NCBI GenBank assembly: GCA_019242465.1
Contig: JAFAVL010000847.1
Coordinates: forward strand, 1 to 6,916
Direction: 5' to 3'
Source of the DNA: Chroococcidiopsidaceae cyanobacterium CP_BM_RX_35
Lineage (GTDB): Bacteria; Cyanobacteriota; Cyanobacteriia; Cyanobacteriales; Chroococcidiopsidaceae
Length of the DNA stretch: 6,916 nucleotides
Below, piece after piece: positions 1-5,942 of this stretch (position 1 is its first letter; every line of letters starts with the position of its first letter). The translations under genes and the position numbers were made by a program. The notes under the pieces are model-generated. The model was not told the origin of the DNA and did no database searches. It saw only the letters and a list, made by a program, of their open reading frames with translations.

Positions 1-591
1 CCGTAAGCAAAAAGGTAGCGCAACTAGAGCTAAGGCTAAAAGGTTAGTAGCAAAAGTACACTCTAAAGTATCAAGAGTTAGAGAAGATTTTCTCCACAAG
101 CTATCCCGCGCGGCAGTCGCTACAACGGGGGGAACCCCCGCAACGCGCTGCCTTAAGATAGTTAACCAAAACCAAGTAATTGCTGTAGAAAATCTAGCAG
201 TAAAGAACATGGTAAAAAATCATAACTTAGCTAAAGCTATTAGCGATTGTGGTTGGGGGCAGTTCTGTACCATGCTCAAGTACAAGGCAGAGTGGGAGGG
301 GAAAACTTACATTGAGGTTGATAGGTTTTTGCTTCTTCCAAAACATGTTGTGTTTGCCTCAATAAAGTTGATGGTTTGTCACTAGACATTAGGTCCTGGG
401 CTTGTAATAACTGTCAGACTCAGCATGATAGAGATGTCAATGCTGCTATCAATATCAGAAATGAATCCTTGCGGATATTGGCGTTGGGAACCAGCGCTAC
501 AGCCAATGGAGGGAATGTAAGTCAACCTGGTAAAACTTCGGTTTTGCTGGATGCAGTTCCCAATGAAGTTGGAAACTCTGTCCTCGCGTAA
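1..591 (+). pseudogene. tnpB: 3' part of a decayed IS200/IS605-family tnpB (RNA-guided nuclease / transposon accessory protein)
   Basis: The gene enters from the left edge, so its N-terminus and RuvC-I are not visible. Codons starting at base 2 read through KIVNQNQVIAVENLAVKNM, the RuvC-II region, with the catalytic-type Glu at 188-190. After about base 330 the frame changes. From there to the TAA at 589-591 the other frame gives the zinc-finger pairs (CCVC, then CNNC) and the RuvC-III motif HDRDVNAA (427-444). TnpB proteins are RuvC nucleases guided by an RNA made from the element's 3' end. One missing T in the T-run at 326-330 explains the frameshift: the upstream frame stops at the TAG in 374-376. 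A 48-bp palindromic repeat is also inserted in frame upstream. All visible catalytic and zinc-binding residues survive, so the decay looks recent. I did not find a matching tnpA or a convincing right end; 592-660 may hold the end of the element. Confidence 0.88.
107..154. repeat. 48-bp GC-rich palindromic repeat inserted in frame in tnpB
   Basis: The sequence has outer arms GGCAG (112-116) and CTGCC (148-152) around a tight inner hairpin CGGGGG-GAA-CCCCCG (126-140). It adds exactly 16 codons between HKLSR-type and KIVN-type residues that are normally adjacent in TnpB relatives as I remember them. The same style of repeat (GGCAGTCGCT...GGGGGAACCCCC...CGCGCTGCC) is dispersed in filamentous cyanobacterial genomes. 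The exact insertion edges are uncertain by a few bases because flanking bases are shared. Confidence 0.75.
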
Positions 592-660
592 GCAGGGCAC
601 AGTAGTTCATACTCCCTCACTCTGTTAGTAGTTCTTGCAACCGAAGAGCTAAGGCTATTC

Positions 661-894
661 TTATTCTTCTTCCTCTTGGTGAAGGGCATCTGCTGCTTTG
701 CCACCGAGAAGGCCAAAAATTGCACCTGTTCCAAGTTGCCAAGTTGTAGAACAGCTTTCAAAGATTCGATTCTGTTCTGAAGACAGCTGCGGTTGGGAGG
801 CAAGCCACAGCGATGTTCCTCCGGAAAGCAGGGTTAAGCTAACCACTGTGAAAAAAACCAACTTAAAAGTTGATGAGATTTTTAGAGTGTTCAT
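661..894 (-). CDS. small membrane protein, 77 aa, function unknown
   Basis: I chose the ATG at 894 because the protein then begins MNTLKISSTFK, a short positively charged segment followed directly by a hydrophobic helix (about residues 12-28, FFTVVSLTLLSGG). The frame stays open upstream to an ATG at 1080, but those extra 62 residues look like translated intergenic DNA. After the first helix comes a polar stretch (residues about 32-50, with one Cys), then a second mildly hydrophobic, Gly-rich segment TGAIFGLLGGKA (about 55-67), and an acidic end HQEEEE. This suggests an inner-membrane protein or an uncleaved signal anchor. It resembles small unnamed proteins I recall from cyanobacteria, but I cannot assign a function. 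It runs toward the tnpB remnant, with its stop 69 bp beyond the tnpB stop. No clear ribosome-binding site precedes it (AAAGATTAACT before the ATG). Confidence 0.7.
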   Translation of the reverse strand: MNTLKISSTFKLVFFTVVSLTLLSGGTSLWLASQPQLSSEQNRIFESCSTTWQLGTGAIFGLLGGKAADALHQEEEE

Positions 895-1023
895 AGTTAA
901 TCTTTGAGTGAGTGTGGAAGTATTGTTGCAGCTGTTTGCTAGCAGAAATTGAGGCACCTTCTCGTTTGTATTTACTTCCTGCAACCTGTTATTCTTTAGA
1001 TAAGAGAGCAGGTTGTAGTTGCA

Positions 1024-1056
1024 GGAACCGCTCGCAGGTAGAGTGTTTGCGGTTCC
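1024..1056. repeat. perfect 8-bp inverted repeat with 17-nt loop
   Basis: GGAACCGC at 1024-1031 is matched exactly by GCGGTTCC at 1049-1056. It overlaps the right arm of a neighbouring imperfect repeat (CAGGTTGTAGTTGCAGG, 1009-1025), so two alternative stems compete for the same bases. It lies about 130-160 bp upstream of the 77-aa gene on the minus strand. It could be a protein-binding site, a leader structure or a relic of a mobile repeat; the sequence does not decide. Confidence 0.4.
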
Positions 1057-1155
1057 TTTAATACCTAATTTGCAAGTCAAGTCTGAGAGGCTGTGAAAAA
1101 CGCAATGCTTTAACTGGGTTTCATAGAAACAGTTCTTCCTGATCTAGCTAATGGA

Positions 1156-1191
1156 AAAGCTGGTTAGTGGAAAACCACTTTAACCAGCTTT
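1156..1191. terminator. strong 15-bp hairpin, possible bidirectional terminator
   Basis: AAAGCTGGTTAGTGG (1156-1170) pairs with CCACTTTAACCAGCTTT (1175-1191) around an AAAA loop, with only a 2-nt bulge. On the minus strand the stem ends in a short T tract (CAGCTTTT), and it sits about 110-150 nt after the stop of the 127-aa gene, so it could terminate that transcript. The T tract is short for a classical intrinsic terminator, so a small mobile palindrome is the alternative. Confidence 0.45.
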
Positions 1192-1302
1192 GAAATTAGT
1201 TCCTAATCTTCCTGCTTGATGAATAGATATTCAATTGTTCAATCAATCTGTTCCATCTAGTGTAGGTTATAGAAGCATAAGTGTGTTACGAGAGCTTAAG
1301 CA

Positions 1303-1686
1303 CTAAACTATTTTTCTGTGAACCCGGTAGGTGAGCCCGATCGTGGCAATGAATGCTCTGGCCTCAGAACACTCGATCCTAACCATCCCGAATCCATGTT
1401 CTAAGGCCAGCGCGCTGACAGCGCATTTCAAAAAATCACGTGGATGATTGATACTCCTCCGTGGTGAGATCAGAGGTGTCAATTGTGCAAGTGACTGAGG
1501 AAGGTTCTCCTCGCGAGCCCAACTTTCAAGTTGCTTCCGATCATATCTAGCGATTCCGAGGTTGGGTAGGCTGATATTGAAGACCTCCCCTTCTGGTTTG
1601 ATCGACAGATGTAGGACAGTACCTGTTGGAACCTGCTCAAGCTCGTTCAGGTACACCATAAGCCGTTGCGCCAAGTCTTTATTCAT
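1303..1686 (-). CDS. hypothetical protein, 127 aa, divergent from the NACHT gene
   Basis: I do not recognise this protein. It starts MNKDLAQRLMVYLNELEQ and has a protein-like composition, with alternating hydrophobic stretches (TVLHLSIKPEGEVFNISLPNLGIARYD, split here as about residues 23-49) that suggest beta strands, and a helical C-terminal half (FLKCAVSALALEHGFGM, about 85-101). It has no signal peptide, membrane segment or Cys cluster, so it should be a small soluble cytoplasmic protein. The ATG at 1686 has a weak AGG 11 nt upstream, and that AGG falls in a small hairpin (AGCTGC-CTAGC-GCAGCT, 1693-1709). A good promoter lies just upstream. The gene is transcribed away from the NACHT gene across a 236-bp shared region and appears richer in GC than the NACHT core. 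A regulatory or accessory role is possible only by position. Confidence 0.7.
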   Translation of the reverse strand: MNKDLAQRLMVYLNELEQVPTGTVLHLSIKPEGEVFNISLPNLGIARYDRKQLESWAREENLPQSLAQLTPLISPRRSINHPRDFLKCAVSALALEHGFGMVRIECSEARAFIATIGLTYRVHRKIV

Positions 1687-1729
1687 TGGTTTAGCTGCCT
1701 AGCGCAGCTGCGTCTACTTATGTCTATGT

Positions 1730-1758
1730 AAAGTACTTGAAAAATTGTTATATGTCAA
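1730..1758 (-). promoter_or_regulatory. sigma-70-type promoter of the 127-aa gene
   Basis: Read on the minus strand, a perfect -35 TTGACA (1753-1758) is followed after exactly 17 bp by TACTTT (1730-1735), which matches the consensus -10 at its key first, second and last positions. Transcription would start near 1722, giving a leader of about 36 nt before the ATG at 1686. This is the best promoter match in the window. Confidence 0.6.
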
Positions 1759-1872
1759 CAATGTAAGAACAAAATAGCAACAATACAAAAACAGAAGCAA
1801 TAGTACGGTAGATATTATACGTAAATTTGGGAAAAAAAAGGCACGATTTCCCTCTAAAGTTGCTTTTCTGTC

Positions 1873-1878
1873 TATAAT
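1873..1878 (+). promoter_or_regulatory. candidate -10 element of the NACHT gene
   Basis: A perfect TATAAT lies 44 bp before the NACHT start codon. No good -35 is present at 16-18 bp upstream (the bases there are CCCTCT-like), so the promoter may depend on an activator or be weak. Transcription would start near 1885. Confidence 0.45.
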
Positions 1879-1899
1879 AGACTAGAACATTATTTTTGT

Positions 1900-1905
1900 A
1901 GGAGA
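1900..1905 (+). promoter_or_regulatory. distant Shine-Dalgarno-like AGGAGA before the NACHT gene
   Basis: AGGAGA ends 17 nt before the ATG at 1923, much farther than the usual 5-10 nt. No ATG, GTG or TTG in the NACHT frame lies between, so the ATG at 1923 remains the best start. Either this site is not used, as is common in cyanobacteria, or initiation is inefficient. Confidence 0.3.
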
Positions 1906-1922
1906 CTTCGAGTCGGACAATC

Positions 1923-4250
1923 ATGGCAAGACACTCACTGCAAGCCTCTCAACAGGGCCTTCAGCTCGCACATGCAGCTTTTACTAGACAAAGATGGACA
2001 CAAGAAACTCTCGCAGAGAAAGTGGGTTGCTATCGCACTACTGTGAGCAAATTTTTCAGGGGCGAAGCCATTTTGCAAGACAACTTCATAAGTATCTCTG
2101 AGGCACTAGGACTGGAGGACTGGCACGAGATTGTCGCTTTTCCTTTTCCTCGAAATACTGATCAAGAGCTACTTAAGTTGAGCAACAAAGACTACTCTGA
2201 AATCAACCCTTTAGCTAGAGAGGTTCGAAGTAAGGTAAAGGCTAGCATTCTAGAGTGGTGCGGAACTATGCGTGTTTTGGACATGGCACACCCCATTGAG
2301 CTTAGTAGAATTTATACAAATGTCAATATTTTGGAGAAGATTACTGCCCATCGACGTAAGACAATCGCAGAGTTACTTGAAGAGTGTAATTTAGAAGATT
2401 TTGATAAGTTTGGATTAGGTAGAGTTATTGAAGAACGAGTTCCGGGATTAAGTGCGGTTGAGAAATATAAAAAGCTGATTGTTTTAGGAAAGCCAGGATC
2501 TGGGAAAACTACATTCTTGAAACATCTTGCCATTCAGTGCAATCAAGGAAAATTCAAACCAAACCTTGTCCCTATTTTTATTCCACTCAAATATTTTACT
2601 GAAGCATTAGGTGAACCCTCTTTATTAAAATATATTGAACAGCAACTTTCGGAGTGTGGGGTTACTTTAGAACAAATTCAAGAAATACTTAGACAAAAAG
2701 TTGGCTTGGTCTTACTAGATGGATTAGATGAAGTCAAGGAAGAACACCATGAGCGCGCTTTAAACGAAATTAGAGATTTATCTAGAAAATATTATGACAA
2801 TCGTTTTATTATTACTTGTCGAATAGCTGCCAAAGAATATTCCTATGATGTACTCGACAAGTTCACTGAAGTAGAAATAGCTGACTTTGATAACAAACAA
2901 ATAGAGACGTTTGTCAAGAATTGGTTTGGAGATGAATCAATCGAAGCAGAAGACTGTATCAAACATTTAAAGAATAATAATCGTCTTTATCAATTAGCAG
3001 TAACACCGTTATTATTAACTCTTCTCTGTTTAGTATTTGAGGAATCAAGAATTCTCCCAGGAAATCGCTCTGAAATATATAAAGAAGGAGTTGAAATTCT
3101 TCTGAAAAAATGGGATGCAAAACGGGGAATTCAACGAGATCAGGTCTATAAAAACCTATCTCTAGAGCGCAAGAAAGATTTATTGAGCCAAATTGCCTTA
3201 ATTACCTTTAAGGCTGGAAAGCCTGTCTTTTCTCAAAAAGAAGCTGAGAATTATATCAAAGATTATATTCGGAATTTACCGGGCGTAGATACAGAGCCAG
3301 AAGCCTTGCAATTAGATAGTGAAGCAATTTTACACTCTATTGAGGCTCAACATGGACTCCTGATTGAGCGAGCTAAAGGAATTTATTCTTTTTCTCACCT
3401 AACTTTTCATGAATACTTTACTGCTAGGGAAATTGTTATCAGAAAGCATCCACAAAAGGAAGCATTTCAAGAGTTGATTAAAAATATGACTTCTTCTCAC
3501 TGGCGAGAAGTGTTTCTATTGGCTGTAGAAATAGCTCAGCCAGATGCTTCAACCTTACTCAAGATGATGAAAAGAGAAATTGATGGAATGTTAGCTGAGA
3601 ACAAGCATTTACAAGACTTTCTAAAATATGTGACTCAACTGTCTAATGCTCTTCAACTTACCATTAAGCCAGCAGCCGTTCGAGCTTTTTATTTTGACAT
3701 TGACTTTGATATTGATCAAGAGCGACAGCTTAGTTTACTCTTAGACCCTTTAGCTAATTATCTAGTTTGTGGAAGCTTTTTTGCTCGCACTTTTAAAGAT
3801 ACTAATTTTGAGGAAGGCATTCATATTGCTGAGAGCTATGATAAAAGTATAGCTGAAGACTCTGATAAGATTTGTAAGGCATCTTCAGCTAATGAAGCAA
3901 TGTATATTGCTCTCAAATATGCTCGTAAGTCTGAAAAGCTAAATCCAAAGCTAAGAGATATTTTAGAGAAAATATATCAAGAATACTCCAAACAAATAGA
4001 AAATGATGGACCTGACGAAGAAAAACTTAAGCATTTAGCTGATGGTTCAAGAAGTATCGCGAAAAAACATCGCCAGATAGGGAGGAACTTTTGGCAATTT
4101 AGTGACGATGATAAGCAACTACTAAGACGATATTATGAAGCTAATAAGTTGTTGGTTGAGTGCCTAAATACGGATTGTGTTGTGGCTCCTGAAGTTCGTA
4201 AAGAAATCTTGGAGACATTATTATTGCCTATTTGCAACAATAGAATATGA
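1923..4250 (+). CDS. HTH-NACHT STAND NTPase with NCH2-type C-terminus (bacterial NLR-like, candidate antiphage protein)
   Basis: The 775-residue protein shows three modules. Residues about 10-72 form a Cro/XRE-like helix-turn-helix (TQETLAEKV...TTVSKFF, 26-45), which in cyanobacterial NACHT proteins usually begins ARxSLQAS as here. A linker with CGTMRVLDM (113-121) follows, a segment I recall as conserved in this group. The NACHT core has Walker A GKPGSGKTT (189-197), Walker B LVLLDGLDEV (262-271, D266, D269, E270), a sensor-like TCR (298-300) and the winged-helix motif YSFSHLTFHEYFTARE (488-503). The C-terminus, YYEANKLLVECLNTDC and EILETLLLP (737-768), matches NCH2-type helical domains. NACHT proteins are ATP-dependent switches that oligomerise on sensing a trigger, and bacterial members defend against phage. 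No nuclease, TIR or other effector is visible. The first 240 bases are about 50% GC, against 22-28% in two sampled core lines, which suggests module exchange. The gene is intact. Confidence 0.9.
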   Translation: MARHSLQASQQGLQLAHAAFTRQRWTQETLAEKVGCYRTTVSKFFRGEAILQDNFISISEALGLEDWHEIVAFPFPRNTDQELLKLSNKDYSEINPLAREVRSKVKASILEWCGTMRVLDMAHPIELSRIYTNVNILEKITAHRRKTIAELLEECNLEDFDKFGLGRVIEERVPGLSAVEKYKKLIVLGKPGSGKTTFLKHLAIQCNQGKFKPNLVPIFIPLKYFTEALGEPSLLKYIEQQLSECGVTLEQIQEILRQKVGLVLLDGLDEVKEEHHERALNEIRDLSRKYYDNRFIITCRIAAKEYSYDVLDKFTEVEIADFDNKQIETFVKNWFGDESIEAEDCIKHLKNNNRLYQLAVTPLLLTLLCLVFEESRILPGNRSEIYKEGVEILLKKWDAKRGIQRDQVYKNLSLERKKDLLSQIALITFKAGKPVFSQKEAENYIKDYIRNLPGVDTEPEALQLDSEAILHSIEAQHGLLIERAKGIYSFSHLTFHEYFTAREIVIRKHPQKEAFQELIKNMTSSHWREVFLLAVEIAQPDASTLLKMMKREIDGMLAENKHLQDFLKYVTQLSNALQLTIKPAAVRAFYFDIDFDIDQERQLSLLLDPLANYLVCGSFFARTFKDTNFEEGIHIAESYDKSIAEDSDKICKASSANEAMYIALKYARKSEKLNPKLRDILEKIYQEYSKQIENDGPDEEKLKHLADGSRSIAKKHRQIGRNFWQFSDDDKQLLRRYYEANKLLVECLNTDCVVAPEVRKEILETLLLPICNNRI

Positions 4251-4274
4251 TAGCTAGTTAAAGGTAAATTTACA

Positions 4275-4985
4275 ATGACACTTAAAATTTACTGGCAGTT
4301 GGTTCACGGTACTCTTTCCAGTTTTTGCGAACAAGCGCCAGAGAATTTTCTGGCTTGGAATGGAGAGTCCCTCCAGCTTCCTAACACGGGAACACATTTC
4401 GGCTTTGTTTATAGTGGTCATCCTGTTTTACATCGCCATGCAGGTTCACAGGAGTATAAACTTCACCCTGGTATGTACTTCAGTTTACCTGGAGATGGTT
4501 GGATTGATGGCAAAGATTCATCTGGTTTTGTTGTGACCTGTACGGTATTTAGAGGTGTATTCCTTATTGGGGGAGCAATTGAAGCAACTGGTCGATTGGC
4601 TTATATTAATAGTGGTATGGATAGCGTTTTAATTCCACCGATTGTGCAAGGAGATCCCTGTTTAAATGCTCTTTACTTTCCCCCAGGAGTGAATCAGACA
4701 GCTCATACTCATCCCAGTTATAGGATGGTGATGATAGTGGAAGGTAGTGGCGAGTGTGAAACATTGGATGGCATTACTCAACTGCAACCAGGAGTGATCG
4801 TTTTTATCCCAGCTCACTGTGTTCATACGTTTCGGACAACCGAGGATAAATTGACTTTCATCTGCTTCCATCCTGACTCTGATACCGGATTTACTCATAC
4901 TGACAACCCCGTGCTCAAGCGAACCATTGTTGCAGGTGTGAATGCTGCCCAACTACCAGAAATTCAAACTAGACTTGAGCAATGA
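4275..4985 (+). CDS. bicupin protein, 236 aa
   Basis: Two beta-barrel cupin domains are visible. The first (about residues 40-95) has an HxH-x4-E motif (H53, H55, E60) and a second motif around LPGDGW (71-76) that lacks the usual His. The second (about 130-200) has HTH (H144, H146), Arg150 where Glu is usual, and PAHCVH (H181, H184). Each barrel thus has part of the usual metal site, so catalysis is uncertain; the protein may instead bind a ligand or sense one. It is a soluble cytoplasmic protein with no signal peptide. The ATG is 24 bp after the NACHT stop and is preceded by AAAGG 10 nt upstream, so the two genes are probably cotranscribed. The substrate cannot be inferred. I do not know of a defined NACHT-cupin system, so the pairing may be chance. 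Confidence 0.82.
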   Translation: MTLKIYWQLVHGTLSSFCEQAPENFLAWNGESLQLPNTGTHFGFVYSGHPVLHRHAGSQEYKLHPGMYFSLPGDGWIDGKDSSGFVVTCTVFRGVFLIGGAIEATGRLAYINSGMDSVLIPPIVQGDPCLNALYFPPGVNQTAHTHPSYRMVMIVEGSGECETLDGITQLQPGVIVFIPAHCVHTFRTTEDKLTFICFHPDSDTGFTHTDNPVLKRTIVAGVNAAQLPEIQTRLEQ

Positions 4986-5038
4986 AGAGGTTTTATCTGA
5001 TAGAAATATTTCTTTACCATAGAGTTAGATAGGCATGG

Positions 5039-5053
5039 GAATTGGTCCAATTC
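5039..5053. promoter_or_regulatory. perfect 15-bp palindrome, possible operator
   Basis: GAATTGG-T-CCAATTC is a perfect 7-bp inverted repeat around one base, in the gap between the cupin and Uma2 genes. The near-absent loop fits a dimeric protein-binding site better than an RNA hairpin. No partner regulator is identified. Confidence 0.35.
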
Positions 5054-5064
5054 TTATTAGGAGT

Positions 5065-5081
5065 TCTTGTTAAAAACAAGA
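5065..5081. repeat. short hairpin TCTTGTT-AAA-AACAAGA
   Basis: A 7-bp perfect stem with a 3-nt loop, 12 bp after the 15-bp palindrome. It lacks a following T tract on the plus strand and is AT-rich, so I do not call it a terminator. It could weakly separate the cupin and Uma2 transcripts. Confidence 0.3.
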
Positions 5082-5201
5082 CGAGGACTGCGCTGTTTCG
5101 CCAAATCGTAATTACGTATCATAATCTTGCAAGAGTGCTACGATCGATACCAACTGAAGGTAATGATTGTCGCCATCAGAACTCTACCCTCTAACTCAGC
5201 C

Positions 5202-5942
5202 ATGACTGCCAAAGTAACAGCCGAGCAGGAAGTGTTGTCTTCTGAAGAGGAAATTTGGGAGCCCCCTGCACCTCCAAACGATTTAGTTTTTGATGATGGA
5301 GACTCCTTGGAAACGAATCGTCATCGGATTGCGATGAATGTCTTGATCCGGTCATTAAAGCATGGGTGGGCTGAGCGACAGGATCTGTTTGTGGGTGGGA
5401 ATATGTTTGTCTACTACAGTAGCAAGCAGGCTCGTAACCGAGACTTTAAAGGTCCATATTTCTTTGTCGTGCTGGGTGTAGATAATAATCCACAGCGTCA
5501 GGGGTGGGTAATATGGGAAGAAGGAGGACGATATCCAGATGTGATTGTGGAGCTGCTCTCTGCCAGCACGGTAGAGGTTGATAAGGGGAGTAAGAAAAAG
5601 CTCTACGAGCAGGTGTTTAAGACTCGAGATTATTTTGTGTTCGACCCGTTCGCGGCTGATTCGTTAGAAGGCTGGCATTTAAATTTGGACCGGGGCTACG
5701 AAGCTTTAAGGCCAAACGAGCAGGGATGGTTGTGGTGTCAATCGTTGGGCTTGTGGTTGGGGATTTGGCAGGGGATGGTTGAAGATGACACAGCTGAATG
5801 GTTGCGGTTTTATGATGTCGCAGGGAATTTAATTCTACTGCCTGAAGAGGCTGAGCGACAAAGAGCGGAGCAGGAGCGACATAGAGCCGAACGATTAGCG
5901 CAGAGATTACGAGCAGCAGGCATTAACCCCGACGAAGATTAA
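5202..5942 (+). CDS. Uma2 family (DUF820) PD-(D/E)xK-fold protein with coiled-coil tail
   Basis: Numbered from the ATG at 5202 the protein has 246 residues. The family signature YPDVIVELLSAST lies at residues 112-124, with D113 and E117, then D127 and the Lys-rich KKK (131-133) and Y135, followed by YFVFDP (144-149). This is the restriction-endonuclease-like core of Uma2 proteins, which are very abundant in cyanobacteria and of mostly unknown role. The C-terminal stretch (about 213-239, EEAERQRAEQERHRAERLAQRL) is a charged coiled coil, typical of one Uma2 subclass. An earlier conserved PDFFVV-type segment reads PYFFVV here (Tyr86), possibly losing an acidic residue. I chose 5202 because family members begin close to this MTAKVTAEQE segment; ATG 5163 (GAAGG only 2 nt upstream) and TTG 5127 are in-frame alternatives. 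It is 216 bp after the cupin stop, so probably a separate unit. Confidence 0.85.
   Translation: MTAKVTAEQEVLSSEEEIWEPPAPPNDLVFDDGDSLETNRHRIAMNVLIRSLKHGWAERQDLFVGGNMFVYYSSKQARNRDFKGPYFFVVLGVDNNPQRQGWVIWEEGGRYPDVIVELLSASTVEVDKGSKKKLYEQVFKTRDYFVFDPFAADSLEGWHLNLDRGYEALRPNEQGWLWCQSLGLWLGIWQGMVEDDTAEWLRFYDVAGNLILLPEEAERQRAEQERHRAERLAQRLRAAGINPDED

Larger units (their letters stand above)
895..1302. other. intergenic region with several inverted repeats, no gene seen
   Basis: About 400 bp between two minus-strand genes. No reading frame here looks like protein. It contains at least four potential stem-loops: CAACCTG (982-988) with CAGGTTG (1009-1015); GGAACCGC/GCGGTTCC (1024-1056); a bulged hairpin around GTTTC-ATA-GAAAC (1113-1133); and the strong hairpin at 1156-1191. 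The promoter of the 77-aa gene should lie in its left part, but I see no convincing -35/-10 pair. Confidence 0.5.

Noticed and set aside
324..332. Programmed -1 frameshift in tnpB
   Set aside because: The site reads AGG TTT TTG, which is not an X-XXY-YYZ slippery heptamer, and I saw no clear stimulatory stem just downstream. A one-base loss is simpler.
382..803. Open frames on the minus strand opposite the tnpB end and beyond
   Set aside because: They are antisense to well-recognised TnpB residues or to the 77-aa gene's region, and their translations show no domain-like features.
698..907. Plus-strand open frame of 69 codons
   Set aside because: It lies antisense to the 77-aa membrane protein and encodes no recognisable pattern.
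895..1080. Upstream extension of the 77-aa gene to an ATG at 1080 (139 aa in total)
   Set aside because: The added 62 residues have no protein-like pattern and cover inverted repeats, while the internal ATG gives a typical short basic end before the membrane helix.
1088..1105. Possible IS end (GGCTGTGAAAAACGC)
   Set aside because: It only loosely resembles known terminal repeats, and no matching inverted copy or transposase was found.
2312..2533. Minus-strand open frame inside the NACHT gene
   Set aside because: It is opposite the linker and Walker A codons of a clearly real gene.
4662..4952. Minus-strand open frame inside the cupin gene
   Set aside because: It is the mirror of the conserved second cupin; its His-rich look comes from the complement of the cupin codons.
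5065..5081. Intrinsic terminator after the cupin gene
   Set aside because: The stem is AT-rich and is followed by CGAGGACTGC rather than a T tract.
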